Origin: Hordeum vulgare subsp. vulgare
Lineage: Eukaryota; Streptophyta; Magnoliopsida; Poales; Poaceae
NCBI RefSeq assembly: GCF_904849725.1
Contig: NC_058519.1
Coordinates: 535,254,316 to 535,318,315, forward strand
Length of the DNA: 64,000 nt
Reading direction: 5' to 3'
Shown here: one piece after another, positions 52,200 to 61,276 of the stretch
Numbering within the stretch: position 1 is the stretch's first letter
Layout: every line of letters begins with the position of its first letter
The notes under the pieces: model-generated
What the model saw: only the letters and a program-made list of their open reading frames with translations
The model's database searches: none
What the model was told of the DNA's origin: nothing
Position numbers and translations under genes: made by a program

Positions 52200-53597
52200 T
52201 AAATAGATACTTATATACCTATAAATGGTTTTTGGGAAAAATAAAGAGCAAACTATAATGCAGCTGCAGTTCAAATTTAACCCGCTTCCAGCTGAATCGA
52301 CATAAATTTGTCTTTTTCACGAGAGGTGGATAAAAGTTTTAACATCCAACCATTTTGTCAATTGTACATTAAATATGGACTAGTATTTTATAAAAATGAT
52401 TTGGTCCACTTTTGAAACAAATATATGGTACGTCCTTCACAAAAAAACTCATTTTGGTCACTTAAAAAATGAAAAATGATTTTTTCATAGAACGAAAATG
52501 AAAACTTCCTTAATCAGCATTGTTTGCCATTCCAATATGCACCCTTGTGCATAAAATTATATCATTTCAACAAAATATGTCATTAATGTGACCATAAGAT
52601 TGATCATTTGCTTGAAAGCCATGAATCTTCACACATGATAGCCCATTTCTAAGAACACTTATTTAAAATAATTGTCGTATTACTAGTTTATTATTTTTAC
52701 TGGTAACTTTGTCACATATAATGACACAATGCAATGGTTTTCCATTTTTTTGAATTCGTTTCGAATTTTTCATGGCCATTTTAAAACGCGGTCAAAACAG
52801 CGGGTATAACCGTTCCTACCTAGTGATTGAATCTTGGAAATATTTTGGTGCTTCTATGATTAACTAGATACTTGTGTACCTAGAAGTGATTTTTAGAAAA
52901 AATAAACATCAAACTATAATGTAGTTGTAGTTCAAATTTGACCCGCTTTCAGCTGATTCAAAGAAAATTTGTCTTTTTCACAAGAGGTCGATAAAAGTCT
53001 TTAACACCCAACCATTTGATCAATTGTACATTAAATATGTCCTAGTATGTTAGAAAAATGATTTGGTCTAATTTTGCTACAAATATACGGTAGGTCCTTC
53101 ACAAAAAAACTCATTTTGGGCACTTGAAAAATGGAAAATGAATTTTTCATACAAGGAAAATGAAAACTTCCTTAAAGAACATTGTGCATAATATTAGATC
53201 ATTTGAACAAACTATGCCATGAATGTGGCCATAAGATTGATCATTTGGACTGAAAGCCATGAATCTTCACACACGATAGCCCATTCATGAGAACACTTTT
53301 TTTAAATAATTGCCATATTACAACTTTATTATTTTTCCTGGTAAGTTGGTCACATATAATGACACAATGCGAAGGTTTTTCAATTTTTTAATTTTTTTTA
53401 GAATTTTTCATGCATGTTTCAAAATGCGGTTCAAACGGTGGGTATGACCGTTAGTAGCTAGGGCTTGATTCTTGCAAATATTTTGGTGTTTCTATGATTA
53501 AATAGATAACTATGTACCTAGCAATGATTTTTGGGAAAATTAAAGAGCAATCTATCAAAGAGTTGTAGTTCAAATTTGACATGCTTCCAGCTGAATC
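52200..53597. repeat. Tandem duplication of about 650 bp in CACTA-3
   Basis: AACTATAATG followed by CAGCTGCAGTTCAAATTTAA at 52251 recurs at 52912 (step 661). The preceding TGATTAA(A/C)TAGATA block recurs a third time near 53496. The third unit is cut after CCAGCTGAATC (about 53597) by the captured exon. CACTA-2 has a single clear copy (about 17850-18470). Confidence 0.75.
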
Positions 53598-53880
53598 TCC
53601 CCAACTACTCCGGCTACGTCCCCTTCACCATCCTCCACAGAAGAAAGGGGAACGAGCGACCACAGGCGGAGGCGGTGGAGGAGGATGGGGTTCATGCTGC
53701 AGGTGAGGCTGGCCTCCTTCTTCGCTGGCACGGCTGCCGCCGGCGGCTACTTCCTCTACAAGGACTACGAGCTCGCCCACGACTCCACCGCCCTCCAGGT
53801 ACGGACCGCGCCCTCCTCCTCGCCTCCCCTCCGCGTCTCAGATCTCAGACCGTGTACCACTCCATGGATCCTGTCATGAA
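53598..53880 (+). pseudogene. Captured first exon of an unidentified host gene
   Basis: A GC-rich block abruptly bounded by AT-rich repeat sequence. From ATG 53685 it reads MGFMLQVRLASFFAGTAAAG then GYFLYKDYELAHDSTALQ, followed by a GTACGG splice donor (about 53799). This has the form of a short membrane-anchored N-terminus (hydrophobic residues 4-24) of a small plant protein. I recognise the style but cannot name the family. A purine-rich 5' UTR-like stretch precedes it. Transposon sequence resumes at about 53880. Confidence 0.6.
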
Positions 53881-54239
53881 CTGGAAAATTCATTTTGAGC
53901 ACTCGAAAGATGGAAAATGAATTTTTTGTCCAAACAAAATGAAAAATTCATTTGAATATATCTTAATAATGTGTTTCTTCCATGACAAAATCAGGTGTCA
54001 ACAAGGTCCTTCACAGAAAACCATATTTGTCACTCAAAAATAGAAAATATTTTTCTGAAAAAGAACTTATTTTCAGTTAATTACAACCAATTTAGATGGT
54101 CATAGCGTATTCATAGTGTTCTACTCCGTTCTGATTGGCCCATGAGGATGTCACGCGGATCATGCATTAAGGACCGTTGGATAATCCCGGATCCAACGGC
54201 AGCCCTCTACTCTGTAGATGAAACCCTAGTTTTGTCCTC

Positions 54240-54475
54240 CTCGCATTTTTCATCCACCCCCCCCCCCCCGCCTCCCTTCTTCCTCTCTTCTGCTTCCTCC
54301 CTTCCTCCCGAGCTCCTTCCTCTCCAGCTCCCCGATCCAATCCCTTCCCCCACATCGGCGCCGCCACCCACCGCCCCGCGTCGCTCCCTCATACCTCGTC
54401 GTGTTGTCATCGGTCATGGTGGGCGTCGCTTCCAGCCTCTCCCCTCCCCACCACTTCACCGACCTGCCACATGAA
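54240..54475 (+). other. C-rich leader-like stretch with a poly-C run
   Basis: Contains a run of about 14 C (54258-54271) and CT-rich DNA resembling a grass 5' UTR. It gives spurious proline- and serine-rich frames. It directly precedes the O-methyltransferase piece but need not derive from the same gene. Confidence 0.45.
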
Positions 54476-54600
54476 GGAGTCGGTCCTAGAGGGCGGCAGC
54501 TCCTTCACCAGGGCGTTCGGTGCGTCGTGGTTTGAGCATGCCGCCACGGATCCTCGCTTCAACCGCGTCTTCAACGAGGCCATGGAGCACCACTCCGCGT
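54471..54600 (+). pseudogene. Captured fragment of a caffeate-type O-methyltransferase
   Basis: The frame reads MKESVLEGGSSFTRAFGASW, then FEHAATDPRFNRVFNEAMEH and HSA. The motif order (K-x-x-V-L-x-GG, then F-x-x-A-x-G, then TDPRFN-x-VFN-x-M-x-x-HS) is that of plant SAM-dependent O-methyltransferases of the COMT class, in the stretch before the SAM-binding domain. These enzymes methylate phenolic hydroxyls in lignin and related pathways. Only about 43 codons survive. The SAM-binding glycine loop and catalytic His are absent, and the frame ends shortly after 54600. The phrase GTGGTTTGAGCATGC recurs about 80 bases further on, a small duplication. Confidence 0.75.
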
Positions 54601-54779
54601 GTTCAATCGTGGTTTGAGCATGCTGCTGAGGCATTTCATTGCCCTAGTGACCGTCAGTGCCGCAAATCAGCAGCAGGTGATTTGGGGCTCGATCTCGTTA
54701 TCCTATCTTGCTGGAGCCTTCGCGCAGATTCGAGGTGGCGTGTGCGTGTTTACCTTTAGAAGCCATCTGATGTACTGTA

Positions 54780-55560
54780 TCTTGTTTGCATGACGTTCAC
54801 CGTATAGGCTATGGATGGTTTGCAGGAATTGGATGGTTTGCGGGAATTGGAGAGCCTTCCACGAGATCCAGCTCTCCCCGGAGAAGCCGCCCACTGCTAC
54901 CGCCTTCGTCCTCCTCCAGCTCCCTGCACTTCGCCTCTCCTACTGATTCGCACCGCTTACCTATGCAATCCGGGTAGAGCCATGGCAGGGATCCTGGCGT
55001 GGGCGGCCGACGTGGTCGCGGCGCCGGCGACAGTGACGACGAGGCCGCCGCTGAGCGCGAGCGCGCCGCAGCCATGACCCCGCACACGAACATTCCAGAT
55101 CCACACATGCAAGGTTCGCCTCCCCCTCTCTCGATTTCATCTCCTTCCCTTGCATGCTTCAATCCATATCATGATCCAGGGCAGCCGCGGCCATGACCCT
55201 CCCACCCAGATCCGCCGGCGTCCTCGTCAAGGGCTCCCTCCCTCGACCTGGGCCTCGACGGAGGTCCCAAAATCGCACGCTCGCGCGTCGGTGTGGGACT
55301 GCTCGGCCGACGACGCGATCGTCCGTACGTGAGGAGACGGCTGCCTGCTCCGTCCCAACCCACTCTTCCTCAGGTCCGCCACGGTCGCAAGAGAACTCAC
55401 GCTGTCGTCATATTTGTTGCTATCTGTATGTCGCGGTGGTGCCAGCGCCGTCCCCGGAACACGTTTGGCTGGCTGCTCTTCCTGCTTCCCCGGTGGATTG
55501 TGAGATATGTGTTGTTAGGCCCCTGTCATGATATGTGTTGTTAGGCTCCTCTCATGATAA
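54780..55560 (+). other. GC-rich captured sequence of unknown origin in CACTA-3
   Basis: CpG-rich, with a frame reading MAGILAWAADVVAAPATVTT (from about 54982) and other short open pieces on both strands. A tandem pair of GGATGGTTTGC(A/G)GGAATTGG occurs at about 54810-54850. It looks like first-exon DNA of one or two host genes, but nothing is recognisable. AT-rich sequence resumes at about 55560. Confidence 0.45.
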
Positions 55561-57999
55561 CCCGAAGCACACCTCATATCTTTAGTGTTCATTTCATGTT
55601 GTCAATTCACTGGTTCCATTATTCTATTTGTCGAGTATTCTTAAAGATGGATTTCTAATTCCTCTTTATTGCAGGTTTGCCAATATCATTTATATATCCC
55701 TTCTTGTATTTCATGGTATGTGAACCTCCTCCTAAAGGATTATCGCATCGACAATTTTCTACACATAGTATTAGATTCATACTGCAACGAGGAGATTGGA
55801 TGTATGGTTGTGTTATAGTATGTCCTTTTATTAATTGTACTATGTGTTAAAGTTTCGAGCATCAGTCACATGAATATGCTAGCTTCTGGTTAAAATCTAC
55901 ACAGGCAGCAATAAAAGTTTCGTCATTACCACCCGTATCTGTAATATATATGCAGGATCTAGTTTTGCTCTAAACTTGTACAAAGTTTAGGCATTGCATT
56001 TTTTTTCATAATTAGTATTCATTAAATAAGTTTTGAAGTTTACTTAGTTAGTTACTCCGTTATTTGATATATTTTCGTGTCCATATTCGTGAAAGCAAAG
56101 TCAATTCCGAGTTCCTCAACACCAGCTATATCTTACTAGCCTCCAGTAGTAGAGCTAGAATCTCCATGGTGTTGCTTCATGTACCAATGGAATGCATATT
56201 TCTTCAGATTTGTTATTTGTGACATGGAATATATATGGGATTGATACATATAACATCAGTTTCATACTTTTTCTGATTAATAATTGGAAACATGGTCAAT
56301 ATTTTTTATTAATGAAGAGAAGAATTAATTCGGGGATTGATGCAGATATGTCTTGGTCTAGCACATATGACTTCCATTTCGATGTAGACAATCAAAATAT
56401 TTGGTCTTAGATTTCTCTTGCTTACAATATATGGTTTAATATATTTTTTATTTTTCTTTTAACTAATACAATTTAACTATGGTATTGCCTTTCTTTTGTA
56501 CATCCAAAGTACATGTACAAATACAATTTGAAGATTATGTTTGTAACATATATTACTAAAAAATAATAATTATAAATACATGTGGTAGCTAATAAAATAT
56601 TCACATATGTTATATGTATGGCTGCGTTCTAAATTAATGAATCATATTCATGTAGACAAATGAATAAATAATACTGTTGTTTTATCATACTTGTACCTTC
56701 CTTAGAGTATGTACTATTATGCTTTCCAACTCCAATCAGCGCCCATTTTTCTTTTGCTTCAAATGGTCAAATGTTGACGTGATACACTAGGATTAATGTC
56801 TTCTTTTGCTACCTGTAGGATCTGATGCTTGGTTCTTGTTTTCCTGATGTAGAAAGAAGGACACTAATGTTGATTCCTGCTATTAGTCTCAGCATTGGCT
56901 CCCTTCAGTACAGTCTGGAGAAGGGAGCAGCAAAAGCTGAATTTACTGATAGTAAGTTTTCAATCAACATGCCCCCATTTGATAATAAACAGGTTTTGCT
57001 CTACTATGACACATACGCTTCGAAGCTTCAACGTATTAAGAATGTCTTTATAAACCTGTTGCTAAAATAAACAGGTTTTGCTCTACTATATATAGCTAAT
57101 TGTTGCTAAAATGAGCTTTTCTTTAAAAGTTTATAAGTTTTCTAGTTTTCCATTCAGATGCTTTAGGTCTACTTATCCAAGAATGTATATTATACAGGGT
57201 TTTAGAGGCGATCTGCGATGAGGCATCGGATTTGTGAATGTTTTGTGGCTGTGATTTAGGTCTATTCGTTTGCAGGTTCTAGTGTTGGTATGTACAACTT
57301 GTATATATCTGGTTTGTTTGTACTGTCTGGACGCATACTTTGGTACGACGTACGTGTGCTGCAGAGTACCTTAACCAGTGAGAGTACCTTACTATATCAT
57401 GTCCAATAATAATTACTATAGTATTTGATGCTGCCTTCTTTTTTGAGTTATTCAAGTATGGGTCATTCAACTACATTTTCTGCCTACATACCGGTACATC
57501 TTACTTTAGATTAATCATTTCAGCTTCACAAAATTAATTAAGGCCAAAAGGGGTCAATTTTAGGACTCTTCATAATTTAGCTGTCATTTTTTTGTATTGT
57601 TATTATTCAGTCCATCTTTATAGGTTACATCAGTGGTAGTTGGTTTAATTGGCTAGACTCAAACTTCTCTCATCTGAGTTCAGAAATGTTTGTCGCTTCA
57701 AGGTTTCCACCATGGATTGCTTGTTTTTGGGCCTTGTTTCTATTCTTGATCTGTATCTTGTAGCTCTTACAAATATGGTTGTTTCTTTTACAGGACCTCC
57801 AGGCCTAAATAAGTTGAAGTGCGAAGCCTTGAAGCCAATTGTGTGAAGCTCTACTTATCCAAGAATGTATATTATATATTGTAATAATAGACATATCTGC
57901 TATGTAATAGATTGGAAAAATTGTAATATACTACCTTCGTGTTAATTTGATGAATTTCACATGTCCTTTCTGCTCTATTTGAAATATTCATATCTTATG
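55561..57999. other. CACTA-3 interior, AT-rich, no gene recognised
   Basis: The longest frame (56825-57070, starting MLGSCFPDVERRTLMLIPAI) follows an intron-like AT-rich stretch and may be an exon of captured DNA, but it matches nothing I know. The block AACAGGTTTTGCTCTACTAT occurs twice (about 56991 and 57069), as does TACTTATCCAAGAATGTATA (about 57170 and 57852). Confidence 0.4.
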
Positions 58000-58583
58000 C
58001 GATTTGAGAATGTGTGAAATGAAAACCTCACCAGAACTTCTTGACATATGGGACAAATTATGAGAAGAACATGACAAGTGGGACCTACACACAAAACTAA
58101 AATTCAAAAGCCCAAAACTGAAACTGGACCAAATGTATTTGGGCATTAAAAGGGCAGGGCCCAAATTATAATGAAACAAAAAAATTCGAAAAAATACTAA
58201 AGTGGCTGTAAATAGGCTAAGGCCCAAAAAGAAACCCAATAAGAAAAAGCCCCAAAAAATAAAACCAGCCCATGTGATCAATTGAAATGGGTTGGGCTGA
58301 TTTCAACTATGATGTTTTGATTTCGTCGTAACTTTGCCACGTAGGACTGCCACGTAGGACTGGGTTATATTGTCAACGACGACTTAGGATCGTCGTAAAG
58401 GTTACGACGATCTAGGAATCGTCGTAGAAGTTACGACGATTTCGATCAAAATGTTGGTGTTGTTCATTTCTGACGCTCCGTTTTCGACGCTTGGTTTTTC
58501 GTCGTGAGATCGTCGTAAACTAAAAACCGTGACGATGTAGTGACGAAAATATAGCGTCGTGTATTAGCATATTCCTTGTAGTG
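58000..58583 (-). repeat. CACTA-3 subterminal and terminal region
   Basis: Inverted counterpart of 13067-13640. Repeated TTACGACGAT motifs at 58380-58560, then the terminal repeat. The next bases CAC (58584-58586) are a possible target-site copy; the other side is deleted. Confidence 0.85.
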
Positions 58584-60739
58584 CACAATCTCATCATAAG
58601 CTCTAAGACTCCAAGAACAATACAAGGGAAGCTATCAAGCAAATGATAGCAAGGCTACACTCACTTGCACACCAACACAAGCAACACCTCATGTGTGTGC
58701 AACACACACACACATGCACATCATCTACTGCCATCCAACTAGACACACAAGCAAAGAACATAAGCCACCTACATATCATCATATACTAGGGTAGCATCTC
58801 CACACACACACACACACATGATCATCACCATGTGTATGCACACACCTAAGCTCACATAGATCACCTACATACACTAACAATCTGCAGGAAGACATACATG
58901 GTTCTCAAAAGGAAAAACAAATGCTAAGATGCTGCCAAGACATGTGCACAGGAAAAATAAATAGCAAAATCTTGCAGCAGTAAAAAAATAGAAAAAAATA
59001 TAAAAAAGGGGCAGGGTCTGGAATCGAACTCCACACCTGCTGCTGGTTCTACTGCAACGAAACCACTATACTACTGCCCATGCACTCGACACAACATGGG
59101 GCACCTATCAGGTTAAGGTGTCATGTTGCTGCGACTACTGTGCCGAAGAAATCAACAAAAAAGGGGAGGTTTTCTCCCTAGGATCGAACCCACGACCTGC
59201 TGAGAGCAAGCCCAAGGTTCCGACCACTGCGCTACGAATCGATGTCTGAACTATAACGCGCAAAGAAACAACTGAAAGGGTCCTCTCTGCTTATCTACTA
59301 CCGGCGGCTGACCGGAACAGGGGAGGGGTCTCGTTGGTGATGCGAGCCAAATCCTGCTCCGGCTCGTGGAGGGGAGGAAGCCCACACACACACTAACTCA
59401 TTCCCGCAATTATCTATGCCCAAGGGGCTCTACAGCGACGTGGCCACGGCGACCAGCGGCTCCGGTGACAGGGACAACTCGCCGACGATCTCTACTGCTT
59501 CGGCGCCCGATCTAAGACAGGGAGGAAGGAGGAGGTGCACTACCTCGCGTACGGGTCGAGGAGGGAGCGGCCATAGAGGAAGTAGCAGGAAGAAGAGCGC
59601 GGTGCGGCGGAGCTCGTCGGAGATGCGTTGCCGTCGGGAAGTAGTGGAAGCAGAGCGGGGGAAGGCGATCCAGCGGCGGGAAGGGGCTCCTGGAGATGCC
59701 CTCGAGCTGCTGGCGTCTCCGAAGAGGAAGCAGGGGTAGTAGAACGACGGCGGCGACGATCTTCACCCGTTGGCCATGGCGGACCCGAGCTCCTCCTACC
59801 TTGCTGCGACGAGAGAGGGAGAGGGGGGTCAAGATCTGGACGGTGCGGCGGCGGGGAGGAACCCTAACGCTTCTGCACGGACGCCAAGGCCTATATAGCG
59901 CGAGAGGGGGAGGCGAGGGACGTGTCGTCGGCCATGTGCGCGTGCTCCTCTCGGTGGAACAGAGGGGAACGGGGGAGAGAGGATGACAGGTGGGGCCCAC
60001 GGGCGCCGCGCTGGAAAGGAGGTAGACGACGCCGTGCGCGTGCTCGTGCGCGAAGGAAAAGGAAATGGGCTGCTAAGTGGGAGTAAGCCCACTTAGGAGC
60101 GCCAGATAGAACGAAAGAGGAAATCCCTCATTTCCTAATACAGAAAAACACAGAGAAGAAAAATAAAGCACGGACTAAAACACTGGGGATAAAATGAAAC
60201 AAAAATATCCCCTGGTCATAGAAAAATATGACCTATTTAAATAAAACAAAACAAGATTTTTAGGAGCAAGTAATTATTTCACAAAACAGAATTAGATGAC
60301 TCTATTTTGTATTTATTGCACCTGTTTAAAACACTTTTAAAATCACAAAACTTGCACAACTAAACACCCACAATATCCACTAAATAAAAGACATTTTTAA
60401 ATTATCTTAGGAGCAAGTAAATATTTGAACTAGGGAATAAAGAGAGAGATGGGTTTTGCAAACCAACTATCACCACAAACACTACCACTACTCACCCCAT
60501 CACATATGCACCAACATCACATGAAATCACAAGACACCATACTAAGACATGGCAAGGTATAGAAGCAAGCAAAACAAGGCATGGTAAGAATGGTATGACA
60601 TGGATGCATGCATGCAATAGAAGAAACACAAGGTGAACACATGAATTCATACATGCATAGATAGCTCTCATGACAATGTCAAGGTGGTCCCACATGGAAG
60701 GTTACAAAAAAGGGAAAGCTTTACACTTGGGGCACTACA
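58584..60739 (-). repeat. First 2.16 kb of the 3' LTR of element V
   Basis: Inverted copy of 47975-50125. The LTR start could instead be at 60756, where TGTAGTGTGC offers an alternative TG end and a more purine-rich tract lies upstream. The plus-oriented copy supports 60739. Confidence 0.85.
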
Positions 60740-60778
60740 AACTCTTGCACACTACAAAGAAGTTCTCGCCCTCGAGAT

Positions 60779-61230
60779 CTAAGACTGATAGAAATCGGGG
60801 AATTCGGAACGGAGGTGATCCTCGCGTTCCCATGTAGCCTCTTTATCGGAATGATGTGACCACTGCACTTTGAGAAACTTGACAGTCTTGTTACGGGTCT
60901 TGCGCTCAGTCGCCTCGAGAACTGCAACTGGATGCTCACGATAAGAAAGGTCAGGCTGAAGGTCGATATCTTGAAGATGCACAGTGCGCTCGGGGGTCTT
61001 GAAACACCTCCGAAGCTGAGAAACATGGAACACATCATGGACATTCGCAAAGGTTGACGGATGCTCGAGCTGGTATGCAAGGTCGCCCCTCTTGCCAACC
61101 ACTCTGAACGGGCCAACGAAACGAGGCGCAAGCTTGCCTTTGATGCCAAAATGCTGCATACCCTTCATAGGCGACACCTTGAGATAGAAAAAATCATCAA
61201 GATCATACGACATGTCACGGTGCTTGCTAT
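60779..61230 (-). pseudogene. C-terminal integrase region with chromodomain of element V
   Basis: From 61213 the minus strand reads MSYDLDDFFYLKVSPMKGMQ, GKLAPRFVGPFRVVGKRGDL, AYQLEHPSTFANVHDVFHVS and QLRRCF, the conserved GPF/Y region after the integrase core. A chromodomain follows (HPVAVLEATERKTRNKTVKF, then LKVQWSHHSDKEATWERED, ending FPDFYQS). The arrangement defines chromoviruses of the Tekay/Del kind; the chromodomain directs integration to heterochromatin. The catalytic core, RT and gag are gone, replaced by a direct join to the primer-site region near 61230-61250. The remaining stretch is free of stops. Confidence 0.9.
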
Positions 61231-61258
61231 CATAATAGCTCTTCTGATGGGACTGCGC

Positions 61259-61273
61259 TGGCTCTCATACCAA
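61259..61273 (-). promoter_or_regulatory. Primer-binding site, initiator tRNA-Met type
   Basis: The minus strand reads TGGTATGAGAGCCAG. The plant initiator tRNA-Met complement is TGGTATCAGAGCCAG, one mismatch. It lies three bases after the LTR end (plus-strand 61277). Confidence 0.85.
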
Positions 61274-61276
61274 CTT

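Larger units (their letters stand above)
50745..58583 (-). mobile_element. CACTA-3: sister of CACTA-2, left end deleted, different cargo
   Basis: The right end on the minus strand is CACTACAAGGAATATGCT (58583 down to 58566), as in CACTA-2, including the following TA(A/G)TACACGACGC. From 50745 the sequence is the inverted counterpart of CACTA-2 upstream of about 19930. The outermost about 120 bp, including the other terminal repeat, are missing. Backbone shared with CACTA-2: 155-bp array (50885-51840), the arm 51840-52800, and subterminal DNA at 58000-58583. The middle (53598-57850) is unrelated to CACTA-2 and includes an exon of unknown protein and an O-methyltransferase piece. No transposase. 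Having lost one end it can no longer move. Confidence 0.88.

Noticed and set aside
54142..54474. Proline/serine-rich 110-codon frame
   Set aside because: Caused by a poly-C run and CT-rich leader-like DNA. The real coding similarity (O-methyltransferase) starts at 54471 in another frame.
56825..57070. 81-codon frame as a real gene
   Set aside because: No recognisable domain and in CACTA-3 interior. Mentioned only as a possible captured exon.
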